Of a DNA stretch of 64,000 nucleotides, positions 48,234-57,384 are shown in pieces. The stretch lies in NCBI GenBank assembly GCA_016721195.1, contig JADKIO010000006.1, positions 1 to 64,000 of the forward strand, in the 5' to 3' direction. The position numbers were made by a program, and so were the translations under genes. Origin of the DNA: Candidatus Geothrix skivensis (lineage in GTDB: Bacteria > Acidobacteriota > Holophagae > Holophagales > Holophagaceae). Below the pieces are notes generated by a model, which was not told where the DNA came from, did not search any database, and worked only from the letters and a program-made list of their open reading frames with translations. Within the stretch, counting starts at the first letter, position 1, and every line of letters begins with the position of its first letter.

Positions 48234-49592
48234 ATGCCCACGGTCACCCTCCTCTTGTTCTTCCTCCTGCTCCTGGCCCTGCTGGCCTATGCCCTGAAGC
48301 TGCCATCCCTTGCACTCCCGATCGGGATCATGACGTTCTCGTACAAGCAGATTGCCGCCCTCGCCATTCCCTTCCTCCAGAGCCACGACACCTTGTTCAA
48401 TTTCATCGTGGCTGGACCCATTCTCGCCGTCTTCGCCTACCACTTTTCCTCACGGGTCAAGCTGGGCTGCCACTCGAGCGAAGGGAGAGTGGCGATGCGG
48501 TTGTTGTGGGTCTTCCTCGGCTATTTCTGGTTCACCACTCTGTGGTCGCCCTACCTTGGCTTCGATTCCTGGAAGTTCCTCCCGTACTTCGTCGTCTATT
48601 TCTGGATTCTCCCACTGCTCATCGACAGCGACCCTGAAGCGGTGTTGAAAGCCTTCCAATTGGCCTGGATCCTGACCTTCCTGGCGGCGCTGAGCCTCCT
48701 GCTCTCGCCAGCCTTCTACCTTTCGCCCGACACGGAGCGCATGATCATCCACTACCAGGCCGGGCGGTTTGAAGAATCCAATCCCCTGGTGCTGGCCGAC
48801 CTTGCGGCCTACCTGTTCATGATGAGCCTCCTGGTCCTCGTCTGGCCCCCGTTCTCCATCGAAAGAAGGAAGTTCTCCCGGTTCCTCCACCTGGTCATGG
48901 TGGCCTCTGGCCTGGCCCTGGGATTCTGGCTCGCCTTCAACACCTCCCGGGGCGAGACCGTTGCCGGGATAGTCTGTGGCTGCCTCTTCATCGCACTCGT
49001 CAAGGGCAGGTCCACCCTTCACTCCATCCTCTGGCTGGGCGGCATCATGGCCTCCCTGTTTGTGTCGGTACTTCTCGTGGTCCTGCTGTTCTCCCCAAAG
49101 GGGGGCATGGAAAAGTGGTCTGCCCGTTACTCTCCGGATGCGATCGCAGAAGGCTCGGATCAACGACAGGACCTGACATCGAGGAACATCCGGTTCGCCC
49201 TGTCATCGCCGGCTACCTTCCTGTTTGGCAAGGGCGCGCGAGCCACGGAAAAGCAGGTGGGGACCTGGCCCCACAACCATTTCGCTCAGGCCTTCGGCGA
49301 GTCGGGGATGTTCGGGTTGCTGCTGCTCAGTTCCTGCTGCTTCCTTGCCCTGCGGTTCGGGTTCCGGACCTTGACCATGTCCCGGGAGTTCGAAGACCAG
49401 CCCTCGCTGATCCTCACGGCCTTCATGCTGTCACTGCTGATCTACCAACTTCTCGTGCTGAGCAAGAAGGGCAGCCTGACCTTCTGGGATACCTACATGT
49501 GGATTGCCATTGCCGTTTATTCTTTCGACAGGATCCAATTTTTTTTACGATCCACCTCGAGTTACAGCGAGCCTTTCGAGGCCATTGGCTAG
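48234..49592 (+). CDS. wzy: O-antigen/EPS polymerase, Wzy-like
   Basis: 452 residues, very hydrophobic (about 10-12 membrane segments, starting VTLLLFFLLLLALLAYALKL). It has the large periplasmic loop typical of O-antigen ligase/polymerase (Wzy_C) proteins, with SRNIRFALSSPATFLFGKGA followed by PHNHFAQAFGESGMFGLLLL. It polymerises repeat units in the periplasm. It contains no readable catalytic motif, as usual. Confidence 0.8.
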   Translation: MPTVTLLLFFLLLLALLAYALKLPSLALPIGIMTFSYKQIAALAIPFLQSHDTLFNFIVAGPILAVFAYHFSSRVKLGCHSSEGRVAMRLLWVFLGYFWFTTLWSPYLGFDSWKFLPYFVVYFWILPLLIDSDPEAVLKAFQLAWILTFLAALSLLLSPAFYLSPDTERMIIHYQAGRFEESNPLVLADLAAYLFMMSLLVLVWPPFSIERRKFSRFLHLVMVASGLALGFWLAFNTSRGETVAGIVCGCLFIALVKGRSTLHSILWLGGIMASLFVSVLLVVLLFSPKGGMEKWSARYSPDAIAEGSDQRQDLTSRNIRFALSSPATFLFGKGARATEKQVGTWPHNHFAQAFGESGMFGLLLLSSCCFLALRFGFRTLTMSREFEDQPSLILTAFMLSLLIYQLLVLSKKGSLTFWDTYMWIAIAVYSFDRIQFFLRSTSSYSEPFEAIG

Positions 49593-49675
49593 GTTCTAGG
49601 TGATATATTGACCTGGAATTCCCGAAGTTGCAGGCCCTGGTCGAGGGCCCTGGTTCGAGATCAAGTGAGGAACCG

Positions 49676-50857
49676 ATGAGCGAACAACCCATCCACGTCT
49701 GCATCGTCACCACGGCCCATCCGATCGATGATGTGCGCGTGAACAACAAGATCGCCCATGCGTTCCGGACGGCGGGCTTCCGCGTGACCTGGGTGGGACC
49801 TGGACATGCCTTTTTCGATCAGACCAACTACAACCGGGATGGGATCGAATTCCTGCTCACGCCCCCCCTCAAGAGCAGGATGGATCGGTTGAGCTCCAGG
49901 TTCCGCGTGCGCCGCCTGGCCGGAACCGTCCAGAACGTGGACGTCTACTACTCCCCCGACCCGGACTCGGCACCGATCTCCGTGGACCTGGCCAGGCGCC
50001 ATGGCGCGAAGTCCGTGTTCGATATCCACGAGATCTATCACGGCACCAACCTCGACAAGTGGCTGTTCGGCTTCCGCATGAAGCCCATCCGGGACTTCGT
50101 GCGCCGGGGTATCGCCAGGACCTGCCGTCGTTCCGATCTGGTCATGGGGGTCAGCGATGCGGTCCTGGACCCCGTCTTCCCGGACCGATCCCGGCGCCTC
50201 GTGGTGCGAAGCTGCGCGCCGGCCTGGTTTGCCGACGGCCCCACGGCCGATGTCTGCGGCGAAGGCCGCACGAGGCTTCGGTTGATGCATGGCAAAGGCC
50301 ACCTGGCCTATGGCACCGGCAAGGTGCTGGAGGCACTCCGTCTGGTGAAGAGCCAGGCCGTTCCCCCCAGCGTCGTGGTGATGGCCGCAGGGGAGCCCGC
50401 AAATGACCCCACCGTTCAGGCCCTGGTTCCCATCGCAGAGGGCCTGGGCGTCCTGGAGGCGCTCGACTTCCGCAAGGGGGTTCCCCTCCAGGAGATGCCG
50501 GGGATTCTCAGGTCCTGCGATGTCGGGCTGATCTCCTATGGCCGGGGCCTCGGCGTGGATATCCTCCCGAACCGGCTCTTCGAGTACCTGGCCCTGGGCC
50601 TGCCGGTCCTCGCACCGTCCTATGCTTCCGAGATCGCAAAGATCCTTCGCGAGGAGCAGTGCGGGCTGCTCGTCGATTTCGAGGACCCTGCGGCGATCGC
50701 GGAAGCCATCCTCAAGTTCCAGGCCGACCCGGCCATGTGCCGGGAGATGGGCAGGCGGGGGAAGGCGGGGTTCCTGGCCCGACACAACTGGGAAGTCGAG
50801 GTGGAGCCCCTGCTCCAGCAGATCCGGGACTGGTGCCCGCGGAAAGGGAGGTCTTGA
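49676..50857 (+). CDS. Glycosyltransferase, GT4-like
   Basis: 393 residues from ATG 49676, with a GTGAGG site seven bases upstream. N-terminal VCIVTTAHPIDDVRVNNKIA and the later DILPNRLFEYLALGLPVLAP (donor-site E-x7-E-like region) are typical of GT4. Sugar donor unknown. Its stop overlaps the next gene's ATG by one base (TGATG). Confidence 0.85.
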   Translation: MSEQPIHVCIVTTAHPIDDVRVNNKIAHAFRTAGFRVTWVGPGHAFFDQTNYNRDGIEFLLTPPLKSRMDRLSSRFRVRRLAGTVQNVDVYYSPDPDSAPISVDLARRHGAKSVFDIHEIYHGTNLDKWLFGFRMKPIRDFVRRGIARTCRRSDLVMGVSDAVLDPVFPDRSRRLVVRSCAPAWFADGPTADVCGEGRTRLRLMHGKGHLAYGTGKVLEALRLVKSQAVPPSVVVMAAGEPANDPTVQALVPIAEGLGVLEALDFRKGVPLQEMPGILRSCDVGLISYGRGLGVDILPNRLFEYLALGLPVLAPSYASEIAKILREEQCGLLVDFEDPAAIAEAILKFQADPAMCREMGRRGKAGFLARHNWEVEVEPLLQQIRDWCPRKGRS

Positions 50858-51378
50858 TGCTGAAATCGATGATCAAGGAAGGCCTGAACCAGATCCGGAA
50901 CATCCTGATGTTCAAGGTCCGCTATCCCTGGGTGAAGAAGGGGAAGGGCATCCACTGCCAGTGGTCGACCCACTTCCTGGCACCCCACAAGCACGTCCAC
51001 CTGGGCAACGACGTTGGCATCGGCGGCAGTTGCCTGATTCAGGCTGACGTCGAGATCGGCAACAAGGTCATGATCGCCTCCAGCATCGCCTTCCTGAACC
51101 GCGATGAGCACAACTACGACATCGTGGGCAAGGCCATGTGGGATTCAGGCAAGGCGCAGAAGTCCAAGATCGTCATCGAGGACGATGTGTGGATCGGCCA
51201 TGGCGCGATCCTGCTCGCCCCCCTGCGCATCGGACGGGGTTCCATCGTGGCCGCCGGCAGCCTGGTGGTGCGGGATGTCCCCCCCTATGCGATCGTGGCC
51301 GGGAATCCCGCGAAGACCATCAAGATGAGGTTCACCCCGGAACAGATCGAAGAGCACGACCGGATTCTCTACCAATGA
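50857..51378 (+). CDS. Acyltransferase of the left-handed beta-helix family (WbbJ-like)
   Basis: 173 residues. Hexapeptide repeats (VHLGNDVGIGGSCLIQ, VIEDDVWIGHGAILLAP, GRGSIVAAGSLVVRDVPP) and the end AGNPAKTIKMRF fit the maltose O-acetyltransferase/WbbJ group that O-acetylates sugars. Sits directly after a glycosyltransferase, so a step in repeat-unit decoration is likely. Confidence 0.85.
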   Translation: MLKSMIKEGLNQIRNILMFKVRYPWVKKGKGIHCQWSTHFLAPHKHVHLGNDVGIGGSCLIQADVEIGNKVMIASSIAFLNRDEHNYDIVGKAMWDSGKAQKSKIVIEDDVWIGHGAILLAPLRIGRGSIVAAGSLVVRDVPPYAIVAGNPAKTIKMRFTPEQIEEHDRILYQ

Positions 51379-51475
51379 CAGCGCTCCAAGCGACCGCTAT
51401 CCTTCCCTGCACTGCCGGGTGTCAAGGGTTGACGCCGCAGCAGCCGGGGGCCGAAGCACATGTGGGAACGCAGCC

Positions 51476-52603
51476 GTGAACGAGCTTTCTGATCGCCTCG
51501 CCGTCACCGGTGCCGATGGGTTCCTCGGCTGGCACCTCCGCTGCCTCCTGAAGGCCACGGGCCACCCCGAGCCCCGCATGGCCGTAGAGAAGGACTTCCA
51601 GTCCGTCGAAGCCCTGGGGGAGGCCCTGGGACCGGCCACGGCGGTCCTCCACCTGGCGGGCATGAACCGGGGAGCGGAAGCCGACGTCCATGAGACCAAC
51701 ATCCGGCTGGCCCAGCTGCTGACGTCTGCCCTGGATCAGGCCGGAGCTTCACCCACCATCCTCTTCGCCAACTCCACCCACAGCTTCAACGACAGCGCCT
51801 TCGGCCGATCCAAGCGCGAGGCCTCCAGGATCCTGGCGGACTGGGCCAAAGCCCGGGGCACCCGCTACGTGGATGTGATCCTGCCCCACCTCTTCGGCGA
51901 GGGGGGAAGGCCCTTCTACAACAGCGGGTTCGCCACCTTCTGCCACCAGCTGGCCACGGGGGCTGAACCCCAGATCCACCAGGATGGGGAACTGGAGCTG
52001 GTCCACGCCCAGCGGGCGGCCCAGGTGTTTCTGGATCAACTGCCCGGCAGCGGCCCCCCGGAGACCTGTCGTGTCCAGGGCGCACCCATGCGGGTCTCCG
52101 AGGCGCTGTCACGCTTGAAGTGCATCCATGCGACCTACCAGGCGGGCATCATCCCGGGTCTGGCGGAGCCCCTGGCCCTGGAGTTCTTCAACACCTACCG
52201 CTCCTACCTGTTCCCCGAGCGGGTCCCCACCTCATTGCTGCTCAGGACCGATCCCCGGGGCAGCCTGTTCGAGGCGGTGAAATCCGAACATGGAGGCCAG
52301 GCCTTCCTGTCGACGACCCATCCCGGCGTGACCCGGGGCAGGCACTTCCACCGCCACAAAGTGGAGCGGTTCCTGGTGATCTCGGGCCAGGCGGAGATCC
52401 GCATCCGGCGGCTGCTGGATCAGAAAGTCCACGTCTTTCCCGTATCCGGCGAGCAGCCCTGCTTCATCGATATCCCCACCCTCCATACCCATGAAATCAC
52501 CAACGTGGGCTCCCAGGACCTGCTGACCCTGTTCTGGAGCCACGAGATTTTCGATCCTTCCAACCCGGACACCTATCCCGAGCCTGTCATCCTGGAACCA
52601 TGA
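51476..52603 (+). CDS. UDP-2-acetamido-2,6-dideoxy-hexos-4-ulose reductase, CapF/FnlB-like
   Basis: 375 residues from GTG 51476 (a farther in-frame GTG at 51419 is less likely). N-terminal SDR domain (LAVTGADGFLGWHL, RSKREASRILADW) joined to a C-terminal cupin (RGRHFHRHKVERFLVIS and DIPTLHTHEITN). This two-domain layout is CapF/FnlB/WbjC, the second step of UDP-N-acetyl-L-fucosamine synthesis. The next gene and the one after it provide CapG and CapE. Confidence 0.9.
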   Translation: MNELSDRLAVTGADGFLGWHLRCLLKATGHPEPRMAVEKDFQSVEALGEALGPATAVLHLAGMNRGAEADVHETNIRLAQLLTSALDQAGASPTILFANSTHSFNDSAFGRSKREASRILADWAKARGTRYVDVILPHLFGEGGRPFYNSGFATFCHQLATGAEPQIHQDGELELVHAQRAAQVFLDQLPGSGPPETCRVQGAPMRVSEALSRLKCIHATYQAGIIPGLAEPLALEFFNTYRSYLFPERVPTSLLLRTDPRGSLFEAVKSEHGGQAFLSTTHPGVTRGRHFHRHKVERFLVISGQAEIRIRRLLDQKVHVFPVSGEQPCFIDIPTLHTHEITNVGSQDLLTLFWSHEIFDPSNPDTYPEPVILEP

Positions 52604-53724
52604 CCAAATTGCGCGTCCTTACCGTCGTTGGAACCCGGCCCGAGATCATTCGGCTCTCCAGGGTGATCGCCAGGCTGGAACAGGATTTCGACCACCGCCT
52701 GGCCCACACCGGTCAGAACTACGATTTCGAGCTCAACCAGGTCTTCTTCCAGGATCTGGAGCTGCGCAAACCCGATTACTTCCTCGAGGCAGTCGGGGGT
52801 TCCCTGGCGGAAACCATCGGCAACATCATCGCCCGCATCGACCCGGTGCTGGCGGAATTCCAGCCCGATGCCCTGCTGGTGCTGGGGGATACGAACAGCT
52901 GTCTTTCGGTCATCGCCGCGAAGCGCCGCAAGATCCCCATCTTCCACATGGAGGCCGGCAACCGCTGTTTCGACCAGCGGGTGCCGGAGGAAACCAACCG
53001 CAAGATCGTGGACCACACCAGCGACATCAACATGCCCTACAGCCGGCTGGCCCGGGAGAACCTCCTGAGGGAGGGCATTCCCGCGGATCGCATCGTCAAG
53101 ACCGGCAGCCCCATGTACGAGGTGCTGAGCCAGGCGCAGCCGAAAATCCAGGCCTCGGACATCCTTCCCAGGCTGGACCTCAAGCCCGGCGGCTACTACG
53201 TCGTGAGCTGCCACCGGGAGGAGAACGTCGACTCGGAGGCCAACCTCCTCAGCCTCGTGGACACCCTGAACCAGCTGGCGGCCAGCCGGAACCGGCGGAT
53301 CATCGTCTCCACGCATCCCCGCACCCGGGCGCGGCTGGAACCGCTGGGCATCCCCCTGGACCCTCGGATCGAGCTCTTGAAGCCCCTGGGGTTCCTGGAC
53401 TACATCAAGCTGCAGGCCTCCGCTGCCGCGGTTCTGTCCGATAGCGGCACCATTACCGAGGAGTCCTCGATCCTGGACTTCCCGGCCCTGAACATCCGCG
53501 AGGCCCACGAACGCCCCGAGGGCATGGAAGAAGGCGCCGTGATGATGACGGGTCTCGGCTGGAACCGGGTGGACCAGGGCCTGGCCATGCTGGAGGCCGG
53601 GCACCCGGAGGGCCGGCGCACCTGCCTGGTCGAGGACTACCGCGCACCCCACGTGAGCCAGACCGTCGCCCGGGTGATCCTGAGCTACACGGACTACGTC
53701 AACCGGGTGGTGTGGCGTCGCTGA
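52600..53724 (+). CDS. Non-hydrolysing UDP-N-acetylglucosamine-type 2-epimerase, CapG/FnlC-like
   Basis: 374 residues; start overlaps the previous stop (ATGA). Motifs VVGTRPEIIRLSRVI, LGDTNSCLSV, FHMEAGNRCFDQRVPEE and DSGTITEESSIL are those of the UDP-GlcNAc 2-epimerase fold. In this operon it most likely makes UDP-L-FucNAc from the pneumosamine derivative, the last step of the Cap/Fnl pathway. Confidence 0.9.
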   Translation: MTKLRVLTVVGTRPEIIRLSRVIARLEQDFDHRLAHTGQNYDFELNQVFFQDLELRKPDYFLEAVGGSLAETIGNIIARIDPVLAEFQPDALLVLGDTNSCLSVIAAKRRKIPIFHMEAGNRCFDQRVPEETNRKIVDHTSDINMPYSRLARENLLREGIPADRIVKTGSPMYEVLSQAQPKIQASDILPRLDLKPGGYYVVSCHREENVDSEANLLSLVDTLNQLAASRNRRIIVSTHPRTRARLEPLGIPLDPRIELLKPLGFLDYIKLQASAAAVLSDSGTITEESSILDFPALNIREAHERPEGMEEGAVMMTGLGWNRVDQGLAMLEAGHPEGRRTCLVEDYRAPHVSQTVARVILSYTDYVNRVVWRR

Positions 53725-53841
53725 TGCCAGCGGGAACCACGCCTGGCCCCTTCAACCTTCCGCAACTGCCCAGTCCTCGAGTCAGTACCAGGCGCCGAGA
53801 ATCCAACCACTCTTCGCAACCGTCGATCCACGGGGTCATCC

Positions 53842-54876
53842 ATGGCACTCCTTTCGGGCCTCTCCAGGAAGAAACTCCTGATCTCCGGTGGCACCGGGTC
53901 CTTCGGCAACGCCGTGCTGCGCCGGTACCTCGGCTCGGACATCGGGGAGATCCGCATCTTCAGCCGGGACGAGAAGAAGCAGGACGACATGCGGCATGAG
54001 TACCGGGATGACCGCATCAAGTACTACATCGGGGATGTCCGCAACCCCCGCAGCATCGCCTCGGCCTTGCGTGGCGTGGATTTCGTGTTCCATGCGGCGG
54101 CCCTGAAACAGGTCCCCTCCTGCGAGTTCTACCCCGTGGAATCCGTGCTGACCAATGTCCTCGGCACCCACAACATGCTCATCGCCTGCATCCAGGAGGG
54201 CGTCAAGAAGGTGGTCTGCCTCAGCACGGACAAGGCGGTCTATCCGATCAATGCCATGGGCATCTCCAAGGCCCTCATGGAGAAGGTGGCCGTTTCGGAA
54301 TCTAGGAACCTGGAGGAGACGCAGACCACCATCGTCGTGACCCGGTACGGCAACGTGATGGCTTCCCGCGGCTCGGTGATTCCCCTCTTCCTCGACCAGA
54401 TCCGGTCCGGCAAGCCTCTGACCGTCACGGACCCCGCCATGACCCGCTTCCTCATGCACCTGGACGTGGCCGTGGAGCTGGTGGAGTTCGCTTTCGAGCA
54501 TGGACACAACGGCGACACCTTCATCCGGAAGTCCCCGGCCGCCACCATCGGGGACCTGGCCAAGGCCATCTGCGAACTGCTGGGTGTCGACGGCTCCATC
54601 CGCGTCATCGGCAGCCGCCATGGCGAGAAGCGCTACGAGTCCCTGATGTCGAAGGAGGAGGCGGCCCGCGCCGAGGACCTCGGGAGCTATTACCGCGTCC
54701 CAGCTGATTCTCGCGACCTGAACTACGGGAAGTACTTCACCGATGGGGATCCATCCTCGTTCCGGTACGAGGAGTACAACTCGGACAACACCGAGCGCCT
54801 GGCCCCCCCCCAGATCCGGGAGCTGCTGCTCACCCTGGATTGCGTCAGGGAGGCGATCCAGCAGGTGCGGGGATAG
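53842..54876 (+). CDS. UDP-GlcNAc 4,6-dehydratase/5-epimerase, CapE/FnlA-like
   Basis: 344 residues. SDR start KKLLISGGTGSFGNAVLRR; active-site block LSTDKAVYPINAMGISKALM with the Met-Lys pair that replaces Tyr-Lys in this family; late YNSDNTERLAPPQIRELLL. It starts UDP-L-FucNAc synthesis. Its product is reduced by CapF and epimerised by CapG, encoded just upstream, so all three steps are here. Last gene of the locus; a hairpin follows. Confidence 0.92.
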   Translation: MALLSGLSRKKLLISGGTGSFGNAVLRRYLGSDIGEIRIFSRDEKKQDDMRHEYRDDRIKYYIGDVRNPRSIASALRGVDFVFHAAALKQVPSCEFYPVESVLTNVLGTHNMLIACIQEGVKKVVCLSTDKAVYPINAMGISKALMEKVAVSESRNLEETQTTIVVTRYGNVMASRGSVIPLFLDQIRSGKPLTVTDPAMTRFLMHLDVAVELVEFAFEHGHNGDTFIRKSPAATIGDLAKAICELLGVDGSIRVIGSRHGEKRYESLMSKEEAARAEDLGSYYRVPADSRDLNYGKYFTDGDPSSFRYEEYNSDNTERLAPPQIRELLLTLDCVREAIQQVRG

Positions 54877-54878
54877 GG

Positions 54879-54905
54879 AAAAGGGCGGGTCGCCCCGCCC
54901 TTCCC
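54879..54905 (+). terminator. Terminator-like hairpin at the end of the polysaccharide locus
   Basis: AAGGGCGGG (54881-54889) pairs with CCCGCCCTT (54894-54902) over a TCGC loop, a few bases after the CapE stop. A C-run, not T-run, follows. It also lies between two converging genes, so it may end transcription from both sides. Confidence 0.55.
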
Positions 54906-54942
54906 CCAATCCCCGCACCCATCCCCCCGGAGGAGCGGTCTG

Positions 54943-56052
54943 TCACTGCAGTTCGAAGAAGAACTGGAGGTCATTGTCGAGGCGGTTCTGGACGCCCCAG
55001 GCATCCCAGCGCTTCCAGCCGGAGCCATTGTTGAACTCGGCGTGCCCATCCCCGAAGTAGGTGGTGGGTTTGTAGCCGGAGTTCATGCCCTTGTAGAGGC
55101 TGTGGGTCGTGTAGACGGAATCCGAAGGCGCGCTCATCACGAGGTTGTAGCTCTGCCCCGCAGCCAGGGTAATGGGCGTGATGAAGGTCAGCTTGGCCCA
55201 GGCCTCGCCCACGTTCCCAGGAGTCACCGGGATGTTGGCCACCGTGCCCTGCCCTACCAGCGTCCCGTCGGCCTTCTCCACCCGGATGGTGAGCGGGCTG
55301 GGGCCACTCGAATACCGGACCCGCACGGAAACGGAAGTCGCCACCCGGTCGGAACCCGAGACCGTCATGGTCTGCCGCACCGCCTGCGTGCCCGAGATCG
55401 GCTTGGGGTTCACGAAGGAGCCATCGGGATAGGCGAAGGCCCCCAGGTAGCCCTGGCCCTGGGAGGCGCCATCGGCGTAGTCCAGCTCGTAGCAGGGCGT
55501 GTAGCCAGTGTTGCTGCCCCTGGAGAACTTGACCCAGGCGCCCGCGGAATTCTTTTCGAGGATGGCCATGTCCGTGTTCGGCAGGGTGGGCTGTTCCTGG
55601 CTGAAGGCCGAAGCCATCCAGATGCAGTCCAGGGAGACCCAGTTGGCCTTGGGATCGGCAGTGATGTTGCTGAAGACGATGTGGTAGAGCTGACCGGCGG
55701 TCACCTGGGCGGGGCTGGAGAACGTGAGCAGAGGATAGTAGTTGGTGCCGCTGCTCTGGGGCACGGGCACGGGGGCATGATTCACCAGGGAGGCCAGCAC
55801 GGTCCCCGAGGGGTTGTGGCTGCTGGTGCCGTCATCGGTCTGGATCTGGATCTGGATGTCACCGCCATTGCCCAGGGCATAGCCCGCCCGGGCGCCGCTC
55901 CAGATGTAGAAGGGGCGGATGGCCTGAATGGCGCCCGTGTGGAGGGCCCGGAACCGGTAGCTGGCCACCCGGTTCATGTTGTCATTGGCCGTGTTCCAGC
56001 CGATCACGATGTTGCCGATGTCATCCCCGTTGAGGTTGGAGCCGTAGTAGCC
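54943..56052. repeat. 1,110-bp near-identical repeat, copy A
   Basis: Matches 60026-61135 over 1,110 bases without gaps. I count three differences: positions 55450, 55507 and 55867 (against 60533, 60590 and 60950). The match starts exactly at the stop codon of the lipoprotein gene and ends at the boundary of the C-terminal domain. Confidence 0.9.
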
Positions 56053-57225
56053 AGCGGTCTGGACTGGGGCCGGGAGGATGGCGATGTTCTTCTGGGCCGA
56101 GGCGCTGACGGAAGCGCTGTTGGTGACGGTACAACCCAGCACCAGGGTGCCGGCGGCGCCCGCGGCGAAGGTGAGGTTGGTGGTGCCCTGGCCAGAGCTG
56201 ATGGTCCCGCCAGAGATGGTCCAGTTGTAGGTGCAGCCCGCCTGGGCGGGGATGCTGGCAAGGTTGTTCCCCGACTGGGCCGTGACCTGCGAGGGGGCCG
56301 TGATGACCGGTGTCGTAGGAGCCTGCGTCACCACCTGCACCTGGGCCTGGGCACTGGTGCTGCCGACGGTATTGGTCGCCCGGCAGGTCAGCGTCAGCGT
56401 CCCCACGCTCCCGGCGGTGAAGGTCGCAGAAGGAGTGGCGGCCCCGGCGGTGATCGTGCCACCAACGATGGTCCACTGGTAGCTCGTGCCAGCCTCGGGC
56501 TGGGCCACGGTCGCCGTCAGGTTGGTCGCGCCAGCGCTGGCACTCGTGGGGGCGGTGATCTGGGGGACCCTTGGTGCTGTGCCCTGCACCTGGACCTGGG
56601 CGGTGGCATTCGCCACCTGGGTGTCCAGCGTGGCCCGGCAGGTGAGGTTCAGGGTGCCAGCCTGACCCGCCGAGAACGTCACGGCGGTTCCGGTGGAAGC
56701 GCCCTGGATGGTGCCCCCAAGGATGGTCCAGGAATAGCTCACCCTGGCTTGGGGATTCGTGACACTCGCCGGTAGCCCCGTGGCGCCAGGGGCTGCGACC
56801 GAAGGCGCGTTGATGGTGGGGGCCAGGAGGGCGGCGATGTGGTGGACGCGAATGGTCGACCTGGCCGACTTGGTCGCGTCCGCCACGCTGATGGCCGCCA
56901 GGGTGTAATTGCCTTCGTTCGCCGGAGCCACGTAGGTGACGGTATTCCCGCTGCCCGAAATGGTGCCCACGGTCGAGTTGCCGTTCTGGATGCCCTCCAC
57001 GGTCCAGGTGACGGCCGTGTTGGTGGACCCCTGAACCTGGGCCGTGACGGAGGCACTGTCTCCGGAGATGACGTCACTGGGTGCGCCGACCAGGGCGACT
57101 GCCACGGTTCCCGGTTGAGCGACCGGGGCCGGGGCCTGACTGCCGCCACCCCCGCAGGCGCCCTGAATCAACAGCCCGGCAATGACCATTCCATGGAGTA
57201 AGAAGAACTGACTTTTGGTTCGCAT
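54943..57225 (-). CDS. Lipoprotein with Ig-like repeats and YYGS-type C-terminal domain, copy 2
   Basis: 760 residues from ATG 57223-57225, which gives a good signal (FFLLHGMVIAGLLIQGACGG) with lipobox LIQGAC; upstream in-frame starts would spoil it. Residues ~35-390 hold about four Ig/PKD-like repeats of ~85 residues, each with a PxITAPS or similar linker, a YxWTIxGGTIxxG core and LTCRA (for example YQWTIVGGTITAGAATPS). The last ~370 residues are the same domain as the protein at 37111 (GYYGSNLNGDDIGNIVIGW). This is an exported, probably surface protein. Its 3' 1,110 bases are almost identical to those of the gene at 60026. Confidence 0.8.
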   Translation of the reverse strand: MRTKSQFFLLHGMVIAGLLIQGACGGGGSQAPAPVAQPGTVAVALVGAPSDVISGDSASVTAQVQGSTNTAVTWTVEGIQNGNSTVGTISGSGNTVTYVAPANEGNYTLAAISVADATKSARSTIRVHHIAALLAPTINAPSVAAPGATGLPASVTNPQARVSYSWTILGGTIQGASTGTAVTFSAGQAGTLNLTCRATLDTQVANATAQVQVQGTAPRVPQITAPTSASAGATNLTATVAQPEAGTSYQWTIVGGTITAGAATPSATFTAGSVGTLTLTCRATNTVGSTSAQAQVQVVTQAPTTPVITAPSQVTAQSGNNLASIPAQAGCTYNWTISGGTISSGQGTTNLTFAAGAAGTLVLGCTVTNSASVSASAQKNIAILPAPVQTAGYYGSNLNGDDIGNIVIGWNTANDNMNRVASYRFRALHTGAIQAIRPFYIWSGARAGYALGNGGDIQIQIQTDDGTSSHNPSGTVLASLVNHAPVPVPQSSGTNYYPLLTFSSPAQVTAGQLYHIVFSNITADPKANWVSLDCIWMASAFSQEQPTLPNTDMAILEKNSAGAWVKFSRGSNTGYTPCYELDYADGASQGQGYLGAFAYPDGSFVNPKPISGTQAVRQTMTVSGSDRVATSVSVRVRYSSGPSPLTIRVEKADGTLVGQGTVANIPVTPGNVGEAWAKLTFITPITLAAGQSYNLVMSAPSDSVYTTHSLYKGMNSGYKPTTYFGDGHAEFNNGSGWKRWDAWGVQNRLDNDLQFFFELQ

Positions 57226-57384
57226 AGGGACCCCCCGCTTGCCAAAGAAAAGGCAACAGGGGTACCAGGACGAACCATCTCGATCACAACGAGTTAAATC
57301 ATATGTTTCGAGGGTTAATAAACAGAATGTTGGAGGTGACAACCCCCATTGGGGACCCTCGAGTCTGAGTTCTGGATCCGGATT

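Noticed and set aside
24199..54876. Exosortase/PEP-CTERM type EPS locus
   Set aside because: FemAB-like proteins occur there, but no exosortase gene and no PEP-CTERM tail is present in the window.
55042..56775. Long plus-strand frame opposite lipoprotein copy 2 (and its twin at 60125-61945)
   Set aside because: Repeat of the same shadow in both copies; the minus-strand frames have signal, lipobox and repeats.
57226..57384. Cyclic di-GMP riboswitch ahead of lipoprotein copy 2
   Set aside because: I looked for the GEMM core and did not find it; only a short CCCCATTGGGG hairpin is there.
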